The position numbers and the translations under genes were made by a program. From Streptomyces diastatochromogenes (lineage in GTDB: Bacteria; Actinomycetota; Actinomycetes; Streptomycetales; Streptomycetaceae), in contig LRTP01000368.1 of the NCBI GenBank assembly GCA_001550305.1, forward strand, positions 1-64,000: a stretch of DNA of 64,000 nucleotides, written 5' to 3'. A model generated the notes under the pieces. That model did not search any database and was not told the DNA's origin. It saw nothing but the letters and a program-made list of their open reading frames with translations. Positions 24,994 through 34,133 of the stretch are shown here, in pieces (positions within the stretch are counted from its first letter, which is position 1; each line of letters starts with the position of its first letter).

Positions 24994-26391
24994 TCAAAGG
25001 TTGATCATGTGGCCGGCGAGGCCATGGAGGGCGTCCTGGACCGCCTCGCTCAGAGTCGGATGTGCGTGGACGTTCCTGATGAGCTCGGTCACCGTGAGGT
25101 CCCATTTCTGAGCGAGGGTCAGTTCCGGGAGCAGTTCGGTCACATCCGGGCCGATCAGATGGGCGCCGAGCAGTTCGCCGTAGCGCGCGTCACTCACCAG
25201 TTTCACGAAACCTACCGTGTCGCCGAACCCGTGTGCCTTGGCGTTGGCCGTGAACGGGAACTTCGCCACCCGGACGTCGAATCCCTCAGCACGGGCCTCG
25301 CTCTCCGTCCAGCCGAAGCTGGCGATCTGGGGCTGACAGAAGGTCGCACGGGGAACCATCCGGTAGTCGAGCTCCATCGTCTCCACACCGGCGATGCTCT
25401 CCGCGGCGATGACACCCATCGCCTCGGCGGCGTGGGCCAGCATCAACTTCGCGGTGACATCGCCGATGGCGTAGATGTGCGGCTGGCTGGTGCGGCAATG
25501 GCCGTCCACGTCGATCGCACCGCGGTCGGTCAGCCGTACGCCCGCGGAGGCCAACCCATAGCCGGCCGTACGCGGCTGGAAACCCGTGGCTTGCAGGACC
25601 CTCTCGGCCTCCAGGACCTGTTGTTCGTCGCCCTGCCGGACCACTGTACGGACACTGTCCGCGGCCTCTTCGATGGACTCGACGCGGGCGGAGGTCATGA
25701 CGCGGATTCCCTGTCGCTTGAACCGCTTGGTGAGCTCAGCCGACACCTCCTCGTCCTCCAGCGGTGCGATCCGGCCGAGGAACTCGACCAGCGTCACCTC
25801 GACACCGTAAGACCGCAGCAGATAGGCGAACTCGACGCCGATGGCGCCTGCTCCGGCGATGATCAGGCTCGACGGAAGGCTGTCGGAGAGGATCTGCTCC
25901 TCGAACGTCACGACTCGCTTGCCCAATGTCGTGCCGGGCAGCAGCTTCACGGTCGCGCCGGTGGCGATGATGCAGGAGCGGAAGGAGAGCGTCGCCTCGC
26001 CGTCGCGCAGGCGCACTTGCATCGTGTGCGGATCGATGAAGGTGCCACGGCCCTCGAACTGGGCGATCCTGTTCTTGCGCATGAGATAGCCGACGCCCTT
26101 CGCGCGGCCGTCGGCCACCGTCCGGCTCCGCTCGTAGGCGCTGTGGTAGTCGAGGCTCACGTCCCCGCTGATCTTTACGCCGAACTTCTCCGCGTCGTGC
26201 AGGATCAACTGGGCGACCTCGGCGTTGCGCAGCAGCGCCTTGGCCGGAATGCAGCCGATGTTCAGGCACACCCCGCCCCAGAATCGGCCCTCCACGACAG
26301 CCGTACGAAGCCCCAGCTGCGCGGAGCGGATGGCAGCCACATATCCGCCGGGGCCCGCACCGAGGACGAGGACATCGAAGTCAGTGTCCAT
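24994..26391 (-). CDS. lpd: Dihydrolipoyl dehydrogenase-type flavoprotein disulfide reductase
   Basis: This 465-aa protein starts [20 protein letters not shown]. It has the FAD loop GAGPGGYV, the redox disulfide [13 protein letters not shown], the second Rossmann loop [20 protein letters not shown], the FAD-ribityl motif IYAIGDV, and the [14 protein letters not shown] dimer-interface His-Glu pair of the active site. All hallmarks of E3 (NAD+-linked dihydrolipoamide oxidation) are present. No E1 or E2 gene is nearby; it follows an SDR gene with a 51-base gap and probably forms an operon with it. Such stand-alone copies often serve a separate dehydrogenase or a general reductase role. Confidence 0.9.
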   Translation of the reverse strand: MDTDFDVLVLGAGPGGYVAAIRSAQLGLRTAVVEGRFWGGVCLNIGCIPAKALLRNAEVAQLILHDAEKFGVKISGDVSLDYHSAYERSRTVADGRAKGVGYLMRKNRIAQFEGRGTFIDPHTMQVRLRDGEATLSFRSCIIATGATVKLLPGTTLGKRVVTFEEQILSDSLPSSLIIAGAGAIGVEFAYLLRSYGVEVTLVEFLGRIAPLEDEEVSAELTKRFKRQGIRVMTSARVESIEEAADSVRTVVRQGDEQQVLEAERVLQATGFQPRTAGYGLASAGVRLTDRGAIDVDGHCRTSQPHIYAIGDVTAKLMLAHAAEAMGVIAAESIAGVETMELDYRMVPRATFCQPQIASFGWTESEARAEGFDVRVAKFPFTANAKAHGFGDTVGFVKLVSDARYGELLGAHLIGPDVTELLPELTLAQKWDLTVTELIRNVHAHPTLSEAVQDALHGLAGHMINL

Positions 26392-26442
26392 TCCACCTCT
26401 CCCTTGGTGTCGGATGGTCTTGGGCCATCCCGCCGTCGCCGT

Positions 26443-27141
26443 TCACGGCGCCGGATCCAGGAGTTCCACAGGGCCGGACAACGCCGCGCGCACCCGGCGG
26501 GAGACCTCGTCGACCAGTACCTCGGGCACGTCGCGGCTGATCGCGTCCATGGTCTGCGCCGCCACCTCCGCAGCCGGCACTTTGGGCACGTCGAGACCCA
26601 CGGTGGCGTCGGTGTCCACGAAGCCCACATGCACCCCGACGACCAGGGTCCCCTGCTGTCGCAGACCAACGCGCAACGCATTGGTCAGCGACCACTCAGC
26701 AGCCTTCGACGCCGCATAACTGGGCCACCGCTTGCTCACCCGCCACGACGCCACCGACAGCATGTTCACCAGAGCTCCGCCGCCGCCCGCCGCGAGCACC
26801 GGAGCGAAGGCCCGCGAGACCGCCCAGGTGCCCAGGTAGTTCACCTCCAGCTCGCGTCGCGCGCCCTCCAGAGATCCCTCCAACAGGCTTGGCCCGGCCT
26901 GGATGCCGGCGTTGTTGATCACGATGGTCGCGTCGGACGCCGCCACCGCCGCAGCCGCGACCTGGTCCTCGTCGGTGACATCGAGACGCAGCGTCTCGAC
27001 CCCCGGCTCCCGGACGCTCTCGGGGTCGCGGACGCCCGCATACACCTTGGCTGCGCCCCGGGCGACCAGAGCGCGGGTGAACGCCAGTCCGATACCCCTG
27101 TTCGCGCCGGTCACCAGCGCGACCGATCCTTTGACCTCCAT
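26443..27141 (-). CDS. Short-chain dehydrogenase/reductase (SDR)
   Basis: This 232-aa classical SDR starts MEVKGSVALVTGANRGIGLA at 27141. It has TGANRGIG, LDVTDEDQV, NNAGIQAG, MLSVASW and YAASKAA (catalytic Tyr/Lys), and the same C-terminal pattern as the paralogue at 22652 (DTDATVGLDVPK, then VLVDEVSRRVRAALSGP). The gene precedes the lpd gene on the same strand and is probably its operon leader. Confidence 0.9.
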   Translation of the reverse strand: MEVKGSVALVTGANRGIGLAFTRALVARGAAKVYAGVRDPESVREPGVETLRLDVTDEDQVAAAAVAASDATIVINNAGIQAGPSLLEGSLEGARRELEVNYLGTWAVSRAFAPVLAAGGGGALVNMLSVASWRVSKRWPSYAASKAAEWSLTNALRVGLRQQGTLVVGVHVGFVDTDATVGLDVPKVPAAEVAAQTMDAISRDVPEVLVDEVSRRVRAALSGPVELLDPAP

Positions 27142-27568
27142 GGCCGGACACCTCGCTTTCGTAGGTTGCCGCCGTGCCGACAGAACCGCGGGCCCCGTAT
27201 CTGGAACATCCAGCCAATCGGTGAAGAGGCGGTCCGCGGCTCGTCTCTGAACTCTGCAAGCCAGTAGCGCCCCTTCCAAGGAGACAGCCGCGCGACCAAC
27301 ACAGCCCGAACACCGCCGCCGCTCGCCGGCTGACGAGCAACCGGGGACTCAACCCAGGGTTTCGCATCAGAAACGGCACCGCATCATGTGGGGCGCGTAA
27401 TTCCGGCGCGGTTGGTGACCACGAGTAACTGCGTTGGCCAGGCGAGCAGTGCGCGGGGACCGAGCCACCGGTGGCGGAGCACCGCGGTGGCCGGTGAGGA
27501 CGACGACGTCATGATGACGGGTGGTGCGCATCGGACTGTGCACTCCGGGGGCACGTTGCGGCAGACCG
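27142..27568. other. Upstream region, no confident gene
   Basis: This is the probable promoter region of the SDR-lpd operon and the spacer before the hydroxyacid dehydrogenase. Short minus-strand frames (for example one with ARLSPWKGRYWLAEF, about 27270-27290) exist but have no family match. Nothing else is visible. Confidence 0.4.
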
Positions 27569-28510
27569 TCAAGACAGCATGCGCACAGGGGTCCCGGCAT
27601 TCCATGCGGCGATGTCCTCGACCGCGTCCCGATAGAAGACCTCGTACAGATCCCGACTTACGTAGCCGATGTGAGGTGTCACCACAGCATTGCTCAGTGA
27701 ACGCAGAGGGTGATCGGCCGGCAGGGGCTCGCGATCGAAGACATCCAGCGCCGCTGAACCGATCCTCTTCTCGGCCAACGCCCTGAGCAGCGCCGCCTCG
27801 TCCACCACAGGCCCGCGCGAGGTGTTCACGAAAATCGCCGTCGACTTCATGAGGCCCAGTTCACGCTCACCGACGAGGCCGCGAGTGCGCTCGCTGAGTA
27901 CTACGTGAATACTCAACACATCGGAGCGCGTGAACAATTCGTCTCGCGAAACGTATGCCGTTCCTTTCGCCTGCGCGTCCGCGGGTGTCAGGTTCTTGCT
28001 CCAGGCGATGGTCTCCATGCCGAAAGCGCGCCCAATCTCCGCTACCGCAGTCCCCAGTCGCCCGAGGCCCAGAACTCCCAGAGTGGCACCCCTGAGGCTC
28101 ATCCCCAGCCCCTCCTGCCATCCGCCTCGGCGAACGGAGTCCACCTGTTGTGGGATCAAGCGTGCTGCGGAAAGGATGAGCCCCCAGGTGAGTTCAACCG
28201 TCGGGTACGAGAAATACCCCGTACCGCACACGGTGATACCCAAACGGTGTGCGGCATCCAGATCGATTGCCGCGTTGACCGGACCGGTGGTGACGAGCAA
28301 CTTCAGACGGGGCAATCTTTTGAGGGTTGAGGGCGGGAAAGGGGTCCGCTCTCGCATGGCCACCACTACCTCGTACTCGGCGAGCGCCATCACCACCGCC
28401 TCCTCGTTTTCGAAGGCTTCAGCGAAGACATGCACCTCTGCGTGGAGCGAATCCCAGTCGGCCAGACCCAGCGCAACGCCTTGATAGTCGTCCAGAATCG
28501 CGATTCTCAT
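27569..28510 (-). CDS. D-2-hydroxyacid dehydrogenase (NAD-dependent)
   Basis: This 313-aa protein starts MRIAILDDYQGVALGLADWD at 28510. It has the D-isomer-specific pattern: GVLGLGRLGTAVAEIGRAFG (NAD loop), VLSIHVVLSERTRGLVGE (catalytic Arg region), NTSRGPVVDEAALLRAL, ALDVFDREPLPADHPL (catalytic Glu region) and TPHIGYVS (catalytic His). It resembles the SerA/GyaR-like group that reduces 2-oxo acids. The substrate is not predictable. It is monocistronic. Confidence 0.88.
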   Translation of the reverse strand: MRIAILDDYQGVALGLADWDSLHAEVHVFAEAFENEEAVVMALAEYEVVVAMRERTPFPPSTLKRLPRLKLLVTTGPVNAAIDLDAAHRLGITVCGTGYFSYPTVELTWGLILSAARLIPQQVDSVRRGGWQEGLGMSLRGATLGVLGLGRLGTAVAEIGRAFGMETIAWSKNLTPADAQAKGTAYVSRDELFTRSDVLSIHVVLSERTRGLVGERELGLMKSTAIFVNTSRGPVVDEAALLRALAEKRIGSAALDVFDREPLPADHPLRSLSNAVVTPHIGYVSRDLYEVFYRDAVEDIAAWNAGTPVRMLS

Positions 28511-28607
28511 GCGGAATCCTCCCATTGTTACCGATTGGGCCGAAGTGTCGGTGGGCGGGGATATATTCACACGCTACGGACCATCGCGGGCGGAGCGTGA
28601 GCGGCAG

Positions 28608-29932
28608 TCAGCCGCTGAGCTTGCTCGAGGTGAACGCCGGGTGCCGTGTGGTGCCGTTGGCTGGTGCGGAGTGTCCTTCTTCGGTGTCGGCCCAGTGGGC
28701 TATGGGTGTGTCGTCGGTTGTGGCCCGGTGTGGTGTGGGGGCTGCCGGGCGCTGTTCGGTGGTGCGGAAGGCCAGCAGGACTGCGGAACCCGCGGCCCAC
28801 AGGATGAGTGTCGCCAGCGGGGCGAGGACGTGGGAGCTCTGGAAGTAGCTGAGGTCGGCTATGGCGCGGACGGCGGCGCCGGGGGGCAGCAGTGCCGACA
28901 CGGTCCGGGCTCCGCTGGGCATCAGGTCGGCACCGACGGTCGCGCCGCTGGTGGAGTTGCCGACGGTCAGCAGCAGCAGGGTGGCGAGGGGGATACCGAG
29001 GGGGCCGACGTAGGTGGCCAGCATCTTCGTGGTGAAGGCCGCGGCGGCGGCCAGCAGGGCCAGGACGAAGGCCAGGGGGAGATACGGTGCGGGGACGGCG
29101 TTGAGGACGGGGCCGGCGATGGCGGCCGCGACAAGGCCCGACGCCGCGGCGAACACGGCCATGAGGGTGAAGCGGTGCCGCAGGTGGAGCAGGCCGCTGA
29201 GTCCCACGACGTTCTGGGCGAGGGCGAAGCCGGAGAGGGTCACCCCGAAGGAGACGTAGAACCCGGCCAGGCCGCGGGCGTCGTACCGGTCGAGCGGCAC
29301 GACGTCGGAGACGCTGAGATGCTGGTCGGCGCCGTGTGCGTAGGCGGTGACGAGTTTGGTGACGGCGGTGGTCGTGGACAGGCCGTTCGCGCTCGCGACG
29401 TCGAGTTTGAGGTCTTTGCCGTGAGGGCCGGTGCCGAGCACGGCCACGGTGTCCCGGTGGCGCAGCGCGTCGCGTGCCTCGGTGGTGGAGTCGGCGCGCC
29501 GGACGTCGATCGAGTCGCCCAAGGCCTGCTGGACCTTGTTCGCCAGCTGTGATCCCGTGACCGCCACGGGGATCCGGTGGGGCTGGGGGTCGCGCATGAG
29601 CCCGACATAGCAGCTGACGAACGCCGAGACGATGACCAGGCCGATCAGGAACGGCTGCAACCAGATACGGATGGGAAGGCGGCGCCTGTGATGCGGGGGG
29701 CGGGGCTGGGGATGCACTCCGGGTTTCTCCATGACTGGTGGTGGATCGATGGCGCCGGGGGTGTAGGCGAGGGACAGGTCGTCGCTGTCGCGCAGTGGCA
29801 CGGTCGATGTGCGCGTAGTGGCATGGTCGATGTGATCGCCGTCTTGCCGCGGCGGTGCAGCGCGAAGACCGGCTTGCTGTCCCGGCCGACGGCTTCGCGG
29901 TGCTCGCCTGACGTGGCGCTTTCTGCGTTCAT
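28608..29932 (-). pseudogene. DUF3533/Pip-like membrane protein, frame broken by a 23-bp duplication
   Basis: The protein has one N-terminal hydrophobic segment (FLIGLVIVSAFVSCYVG), an external domain of about 150 residues (IPVAVTGSQLANKVQ, then RDTVAVLGTG) and at least five membrane segments at the C-terminus (ALAQNVVGLSGL; LATLLLLTVGN; PLATLILWAAG). This resembles YhgE/Pip-like or DUF3533 membrane proteins. The best start is the ATG at 29932 after GAAGGAG: MNAESATSGEHREAVGRDSK, up to GKTAITST. A 23-bp tandem duplication (29789-29834) puts it out of frame with the main body. Removing one unit restores a 433-residue frame. Internal starts at 29801 (GTG) or 29732 (ATG) might rescue a shorter product. 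Confidence 0.65.
29789..29834. repeat. 23-bp tandem duplication inside a reading frame
   Basis: The unit occurs at 29789-29811 and 29812-29834, with two base differences. It is 23 bases long and so not a multiple of 3, and it separates the start codon at 29932 from the in-frame body of the membrane protein. Confidence 0.85.
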
Positions 29933-30055
29933 GACTGCGGCTCCTTCGTGCGCGTCGCGTTTGCCTGCCCAGGGCGGGCAAACGCGACGGCTGCGGTGGA
30001 GGTCCGTTCCCCCCGGGCTGGTGCCGTGCGATGGTGAAGGTGGGCCCTGGACCGG

Positions 30056-30844
30056 TCAGCGGCCCTGGAAGTCGACGGAGGGCCGGGGCTGCTTTGCCTT
30101 GAAGGCCTTGACGGCTGAGGCGAGGCCCTTGTTGACGTCGTCGGTTTCGAACAGCGGCATGGCGATGTCGAACATCGCCTCGTCCGCGGCGGAGACGCCG
30201 CCGACGGCCCAGGCGCGCAGCAGGGCCTTGTGTGCGGCGTGGGCGCGGGTGGGTCCCTTGGCCGCCTTGCGAGCGAAGGCGGTCGCTTCGGCCAGAAGGC
30301 TGTCGTCGGCGACGACCCGGTTGACGACACCGGCGTCGGCCATGACCCTGGCGGGCACCTGCTCGGAGGTGAGCGCCCACTCCGCGGCGCGTGCCCGGCC
30401 CGCACGTTCGGCGACCCGGTAGATCCCGCCGAGCAGGGTGACGATGCCGAGGGTCTGCTCGGGGTGGCCGAAGCGGGCCGTCTCGCCGGCGAAGATCACG
30501 TCGGCGCGGAGCGCGAGTTCCAGACCGCCGCCGAAGCACAGCCCGTGGACGGCGGCGACCACCGGCAGCGGGAGCCGCTCGAGCTGGTTGAAGACCTGCA
30601 TGTAGCGCTCGAAGAGGGTCCGCAGTTCACGTACGTCCGCATCCGGCCAGTCGACGATGTCGCCGCCGAAGCTGAAGTCCGGGCCCTCCGCGCGCACCAG
30701 TACCGCCCGGGCGTCGCTGTGGCCGATCGCCTCCAGCGCCTCGGCGAGCTCGGCGGCCATCCGCGGGTCGATGCGGTTCTGCGGCGGGTTGGTCAGGACC
30801 AGCGTGGCGAGGCCATCGTCGATGGAGTAGGTCAGATGGGGCAT
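30056..30844 (-). CDS. Enoyl-CoA hydratase/isomerase family protein
   Basis: This 262-aa crotonase-fold protein starts MPHLTYSIDDGLATLVLTNP at 30844; 5 upstream codons are also open. The family signatures are EGPDFSFGGDI (oxyanion hole) and PVVAAVHGLCFGGGLELALR (CoA-binding loop), then FGHPEQTLGIVTLLGGIYR. The typical hydratase Glu pair is not clearly kept: HPEQTLG appears in place of PEVTLG, where an E is usual. Activity may therefore be that of an isomerase or hydrolase. It is downstream of two hydrolase genes on the same strand (gap 31 bases) and probably in the same operon. Confidence 0.85.
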   Translation of the reverse strand: MPHLTYSIDDGLATLVLTNPPQNRIDPRMAAELAEALEAIGHSDARAVLVRAEGPDFSFGGDIVDWPDADVRELRTLFERYMQVFNQLERLPLPVVAAVHGLCFGGGLELALRADVIFAGETARFGHPEQTLGIVTLLGGIYRVAERAGRARAAEWALTSEQVPARVMADAGVVNRVVADDSLLAEATAFARKAAKGPTRAHAAHKALLRAWAVGGVSAADEAMFDIAMPLFETDDVNKGLASAVKAFKAKQPRPSVDFQGR

Positions 30845-30875
30845 GGTTCGTCCTTGCACTCTGTCGGGGCGCTCG

Positions 30876-31769
30876 TCAGGAGAGGTGCCGGCGGAACCAG
30901 TCGAGGGCGCCGGTGCTCGCCTGGTCGAACTCGGTGGTGTACGGGTCGAAGTGGCCGCCGGGGATCATCTGCAGCCGCTTGGGCTCCAGGGCCTGCTCGA
31001 AGGCGGCGAGCCCCGTGTCGGTGAGGGTCACGGTGTCGTTCGCGGCGACCACCATGAGCAGCGGCGTGGGGGAGACCCGAGTGACCCAGGTCCCGGGCTC
31101 GTACATGCGGGCCAGCCGGTTGGAGCGGACCGTGACCTCGTTGCTCCACACACCCTCCGGTACGGGCTGGAGGTAGAAGTCGATGGCTTCCTGCGTGCGG
31201 TAGGAGGCGGGCACGGCCGGGTCGTCACCGACGACGGCCTGGGTGCGGGGGGCCTCGCCGCGGGCCTGGGCGCGCTCGTCCTCGTCGAAGGCCGCCTCCA
31301 GCTTCGAGACCGCTTCCGGCGCGATGCGGCGCCGCCCCTGCTCGAAACCGCTGATGGTCGGCACCTGGGAGACCACGGCGCGCAGCCGGCGGTCGGTGGC
31401 GCCCAGCACGATCGCGTGGCCGCCGGCATAGCTGGTGCCCCACAGGCCGATCCGGTCGGCGTCGACCTCGGACCGGCTCTCCAGGTAGGAGATGGCGCGG
31501 CGCCAGTCCGCGATCTGCCGCCAGGGGTCGATGTCCTGCCGGGGAAGGCCGTCGCTGGCGCCGAAGTTGCGGTGGTCGTGCAGCAGGACGGCGAAGCCCG
31601 CCTCGGCGAAGGCCCGCGCGAAGGGCTCCAGGCCGTGGTCCCTGACCCCCGCGTAGCCGTGGGCCATGGTGATCGCCGGGTGGGGGCCGGGACCGTCCGG
31701 CAGGAAGAGCCAGCCGCGCAGCGTGACCCCGCCGTCGGCGCCGAATGCGACATCCTCGCGCTGGACCAT
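30876..31769 (-). CDS. Alpha/beta-hydrolase (dienelactone-hydrolase-like)
   Basis: This 297-aa protein starts MVQREDVAFGADGGVTLRGW. It has the nucleophile elbow GLWGTSYAGGHAIVLG (GxSxG), the oxyanion segment PAITMAHGYAG, the acid loop VVAANDTVTLTDT and the final histidine motif MIPGGHFDPY. This is a complete Ser-Asp-His set. It resembles the Streptomyces hydrolases with an extra N-terminal strand. The substrate is unknown; the neighbouring enoyl-CoA hydratase, flavin reductase and second hydrolase suggest ring-cleavage or ester catabolism. Confidence 0.85.
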   Translation of the reverse strand: MVQREDVAFGADGGVTLRGWLFLPDGPGPHPAITMAHGYAGVRDHGLEPFARAFAEAGFAVLLHDHRNFGASDGLPRQDIDPWRQIADWRRAISYLESRSEVDADRIGLWGTSYAGGHAIVLGATDRRLRAVVSQVPTISGFEQGRRRIAPEAVSKLEAAFDEDERAQARGEAPRTQAVVGDDPAVPASYRTQEAIDFYLQPVPEGVWSNEVTVRSNRLARMYEPGTWVTRVSPTPLLMVVAANDTVTLTDTGLAAFEQALEPKRLQMIPGGHFDPYTTEFDQASTGALDWFRRHLS

Positions 31770-31838
31770 GGAACAACCTCCTCGGTGCGACCAGGGCCGG
31801 GCTCTGGCCGGAATGACGGAAATGACGGGAACGGGGGC

Positions 31839-33023
31839 TCAGCCCCGGTGGAAGTACTCGGCGTCGAGCACGCCGTTCAGCCTGCGGCCCAGTTCGGCGG
31901 AGAACCGGTGGACGACGCCGAGCGGCCGGTGGTGGATGGCGGCCCGGACGATCTGCCCGTCCGCGTTCTTCGTCAGGATCGTCAGGCCGTCGATCTGCGT
32001 GCCGCCGAACGCGGTGGCCCGCCACTCCAGGTAGGAGCGCTCCCCGCTGACGGTCGCCTGGGTGAAGACGAGCGATTCGTAGATCGTGCTCGCCGCTGCC
32101 ATCACGTTCTTGACCTGGTCGCGGCCCTCGACCGTGCGGGTGAGGGCGCTCGCCTCCAGCGTCACGTCGGCGGCGAAAGGGTCACTGAACGCGTTGGCCG
32201 ACTTCTCCTCGAAGGCGTTGGTCCAGGCCGACACCTGCACGGCGGGCAACGCGCGGGCCAGGAAGCGATCGAGGTGGCCCGCGACGCGGGTCGGCTGCTC
32301 CAGGTGGGCCCAGTGCCCGGCCTGGCCGACCGCCACCGTCTCGGGCGCGGCGAACCGCGGCGCGACCCCCTGCGCGACCGACTCGTCGGTGACGAATCCG
32401 TCGTCCTCGCCGCGCACGATGAGCACGGGTCCGGTGTACCGGCTGGGCTGCTCGCCCGCCGGGTGCCCGTTGTTCCAGCAGTCGGCGGCCTCCCGCACGG
32501 TCTCGGGACGCATCCGCGTGCCGCTCACCACCAGCCGGTCGAGGTCCGCCTCCGCCAGCGCGGCCGACAGCTGTGTCCTGACTGCGCGCTGCGCGTCGCC
32601 GTCGCCGCCCAAGGAATGGAAGGTGTCCATCTCCTCGTCGGGCTGCCGGGTGCCGCCCAGCGGGACCGGGGTGACCAGGACCAGACCGAGAGCTCGGTCA
32701 GGGCGCTGTGCGGCCACCAGCTCGGCCACCGCCGATCCCAGGCTCTGCCCGACGATCACGAAGGGCTTGCCGAGGGCGTCGGCCACGGCGCCCACCTCGT
32801 CGGCGAACCGGTCGTAGGTGAACGGCCCACTCGCCTGCGTGCGGTCCCCGCTCCCGGCCAGGTCCAGGGTGACGCATTCGATGCCAGGGGTGGTGAGTTC
32901 GCCGATCAGGCGGTCCCAGACGTACTGGTCGTCCAGGAAGCCGTGGACGAACACCACAGCGAAGTCTCCCTCGCCCTGCCGCCGGAATCGCACATCACTC
33001 GTTCCGACCCGCTCTGTCCTCAT
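31839..33023 (-). CDS. Alpha/beta-hydrolase fused to a SnoaL-like domain
   Basis: This 394-aa protein starts MRTERVGTSDVRFRRQGEGD at 33023. Residues 1 to about 260 form an alpha/beta hydrolase: VVFVHGFLDDQ, VIVGQSLGSAVAELVAAQ (GxSxG), LIVRGEDDGFV (Asp) and VAVGQAGHWAHLEQP (His). Residues about 270-394 form an NTF2/SnoaL-like domain (VSAWTNAFEEKSANAFSDPF, LEASALTRTVEGRDQV, RRLNGVLDAEYFHRG). Fusions of this order are not one I know as standard. The start is 8 bases downstream of the flavin reductase stop, so the two are coupled. Probable role: hydrolysis of an ester or thioester coupled to the flavin-dependent step. Confidence 0.82.
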   Translation of the reverse strand: MRTERVGTSDVRFRRQGEGDFAVVFVHGFLDDQYVWDRLIGELTTPGIECVTLDLAGSGDRTQASGPFTYDRFADEVGAVADALGKPFVIVGQSLGSAVAELVAAQRPDRALGLVLVTPVPLGGTRQPDEEMDTFHSLGGDGDAQRAVRTQLSAALAEADLDRLVVSGTRMRPETVREAADCWNNGHPAGEQPSRYTGPVLIVRGEDDGFVTDESVAQGVAPRFAAPETVAVGQAGHWAHLEQPTRVAGHLDRFLARALPAVQVSAWTNAFEEKSANAFSDPFAADVTLEASALTRTVEGRDQVKNVMAAASTIYESLVFTQATVSGERSYLEWRATAFGGTQIDGLTILTKNADGQIVRAAIHHRPLGVVHRFSAELGRRLNGVLDAEYFHRG

Positions 33024-33031
33024 CGCCGCGC

Positions 33032-33760
33032 TCACTTTCCGGGGGCGACCCTGACCTCGCCCGAGGCGGACCATTCCTTGGTGTTGATCGGGGACCAGTC
33101 GGCGGGCCGTCCGTCCAGACGCTGCATCCGCTGGTCGTGCCGGGCTTCGAGCAGTTCCTTGTCCAGGGGGGTGGTGAAGACGTTCTCGACCAGCGTGTAC
33201 TCGGCGGCCAGGCGTCCCACGGCCGGGAGGGCGGCGGTGTCGATCCGGCCCCGCTCCAGGTAGAGGTCGTCCCGGACGTGGAAGCGCACCACCCGGCCCC
33301 ACACCACGTGGTCCACCATGTCGTCCCCGACGGGGATGATCCGGTCGACGACGCACTCGAAGGAGATCGGCGCGTCCTTGACCCGGGGTGCGCGCACGAC
33401 CTCGGACGGCTCCTTGCCCAGGTCGAGCGCCTCGAACTCGTCCACGTCCGGCTCGAACCCGTAGGCCGAACCGTGCATGGCGTCCGCCTGCGGCAGCGTC
33501 ACCAGGTTGGTGACGAACTCGCCGGTGTCACGGATGTTGATGAAGGTGTCCTTCAGAGTGACGCCGTCCGCCTGCGGCTGCAGGGTGATCGAGACCATGG
33601 GCGGCTTCCTGCCGACGGCGGTGAAGAAGGAGATGGGCGCGAGATTGGCCACGCCCTCGGTCGACACCGTGCTGACCCAGGCCACGGCGCGCGGAATGAT
33701 GCTTCCGATCAGCAGTTTGTACGCGTGGGCGGCGTCGAGTTCTGCAGCGTCAATGATCAT
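33032..33760 (-). CDS. Flavin reductase/FMN-binding split-barrel protein
   Basis: This 242-aa protein starts MIIDAAELDAAHAYKLLIGS after GGAGGT (start 33760). It has PRAVAWVSTVSTEGVANLAP (FMN phosphate and isoalloxazine contact), ISFFTAVGRKPPMVSI and KDTFINIRDTGEFVTNL, typical of the DIM6/NTAB flavin reductase fold. The C-terminal extension of about 70 residues (ELLEARHDQRMQRLDGR) is longer than in plain reductases. As the first gene of the run down to the enoyl-CoA hydratase, it is likely the oxidoreductase of the pathway or supplies reduced flavin. Confidence 0.88.
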   Translation of the reverse strand: MIIDAAELDAAHAYKLLIGSIIPRAVAWVSTVSTEGVANLAPISFFTAVGRKPPMVSITLQPQADGVTLKDTFINIRDTGEFVTNLVTLPQADAMHGSAYGFEPDVDEFEALDLGKEPSEVVRAPRVKDAPISFECVVDRIIPVGDDMVDHVVWGRVVRFHVRDDLYLERGRIDTAALPAVGRLAAEYTLVENVFTTPLDKELLEARHDQRMQRLDGRPADWSPINTKEWSASGEVRVAPGK

Positions 33761-34133
33761 CGTCAGACCTCCATCGGTGGGAACGCGGCATGGGAACAGC
33801 GCTGCACGCCGTACGACCACTGCCGGGAGAGCGACTCATGGGGGGCGCCGAGGGGAGGGGCGCTGCACCCTGGGCTCTCATTGAAATAAGCGTATGCCTT
33901 TTGACTATGTCACGCAAGTCGGACATTACGTCATCTCATCACTGCACCGGGAGAATGCCGGAACATAGCTGTACCGCGGTTGCCTCTGGCGGATTGCGCC
34001 ATCGCCCGCTGTGGTGACGCCCATAGAGGTGTTGGCCGACGAGGATCCTGGTGGTGGGCGTCGGCGGGAAAGGTGGACCGTCGTCCTGTGTCCCTGCGTG
34101 ATCAGGGCCCGGGACATCGTCCGCCTCCCCCCG
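33761..34133 (-). promoter_or_regulatory. Promoter region of the flavin reductase operon
   Basis: On the minus strand I read TTGCGT (33912-33917), a 17-bp spacer and TACGCT (33889-33894). The spacer begins with GACATAGTCAA. The identical 11-mer starts a 17-bp spacer in the promoter of the MBL gene at 36801, which makes it a likely shared operator. The other bases of the region (33761-33888 and 33918-34133) hold no gene that I can support. Confidence 0.6.

Noticed and set aside
24808-27267. 819-codon plus-strand frame
   Set aside because: It lies antisense to lpd and the SDR. Long antisense frames are expected in GC-rich genes; no motif is present.
30843-33263. 806-codon plus-strand frame
   Set aside because: It is antisense to the two hydrolase genes and has no family pattern.
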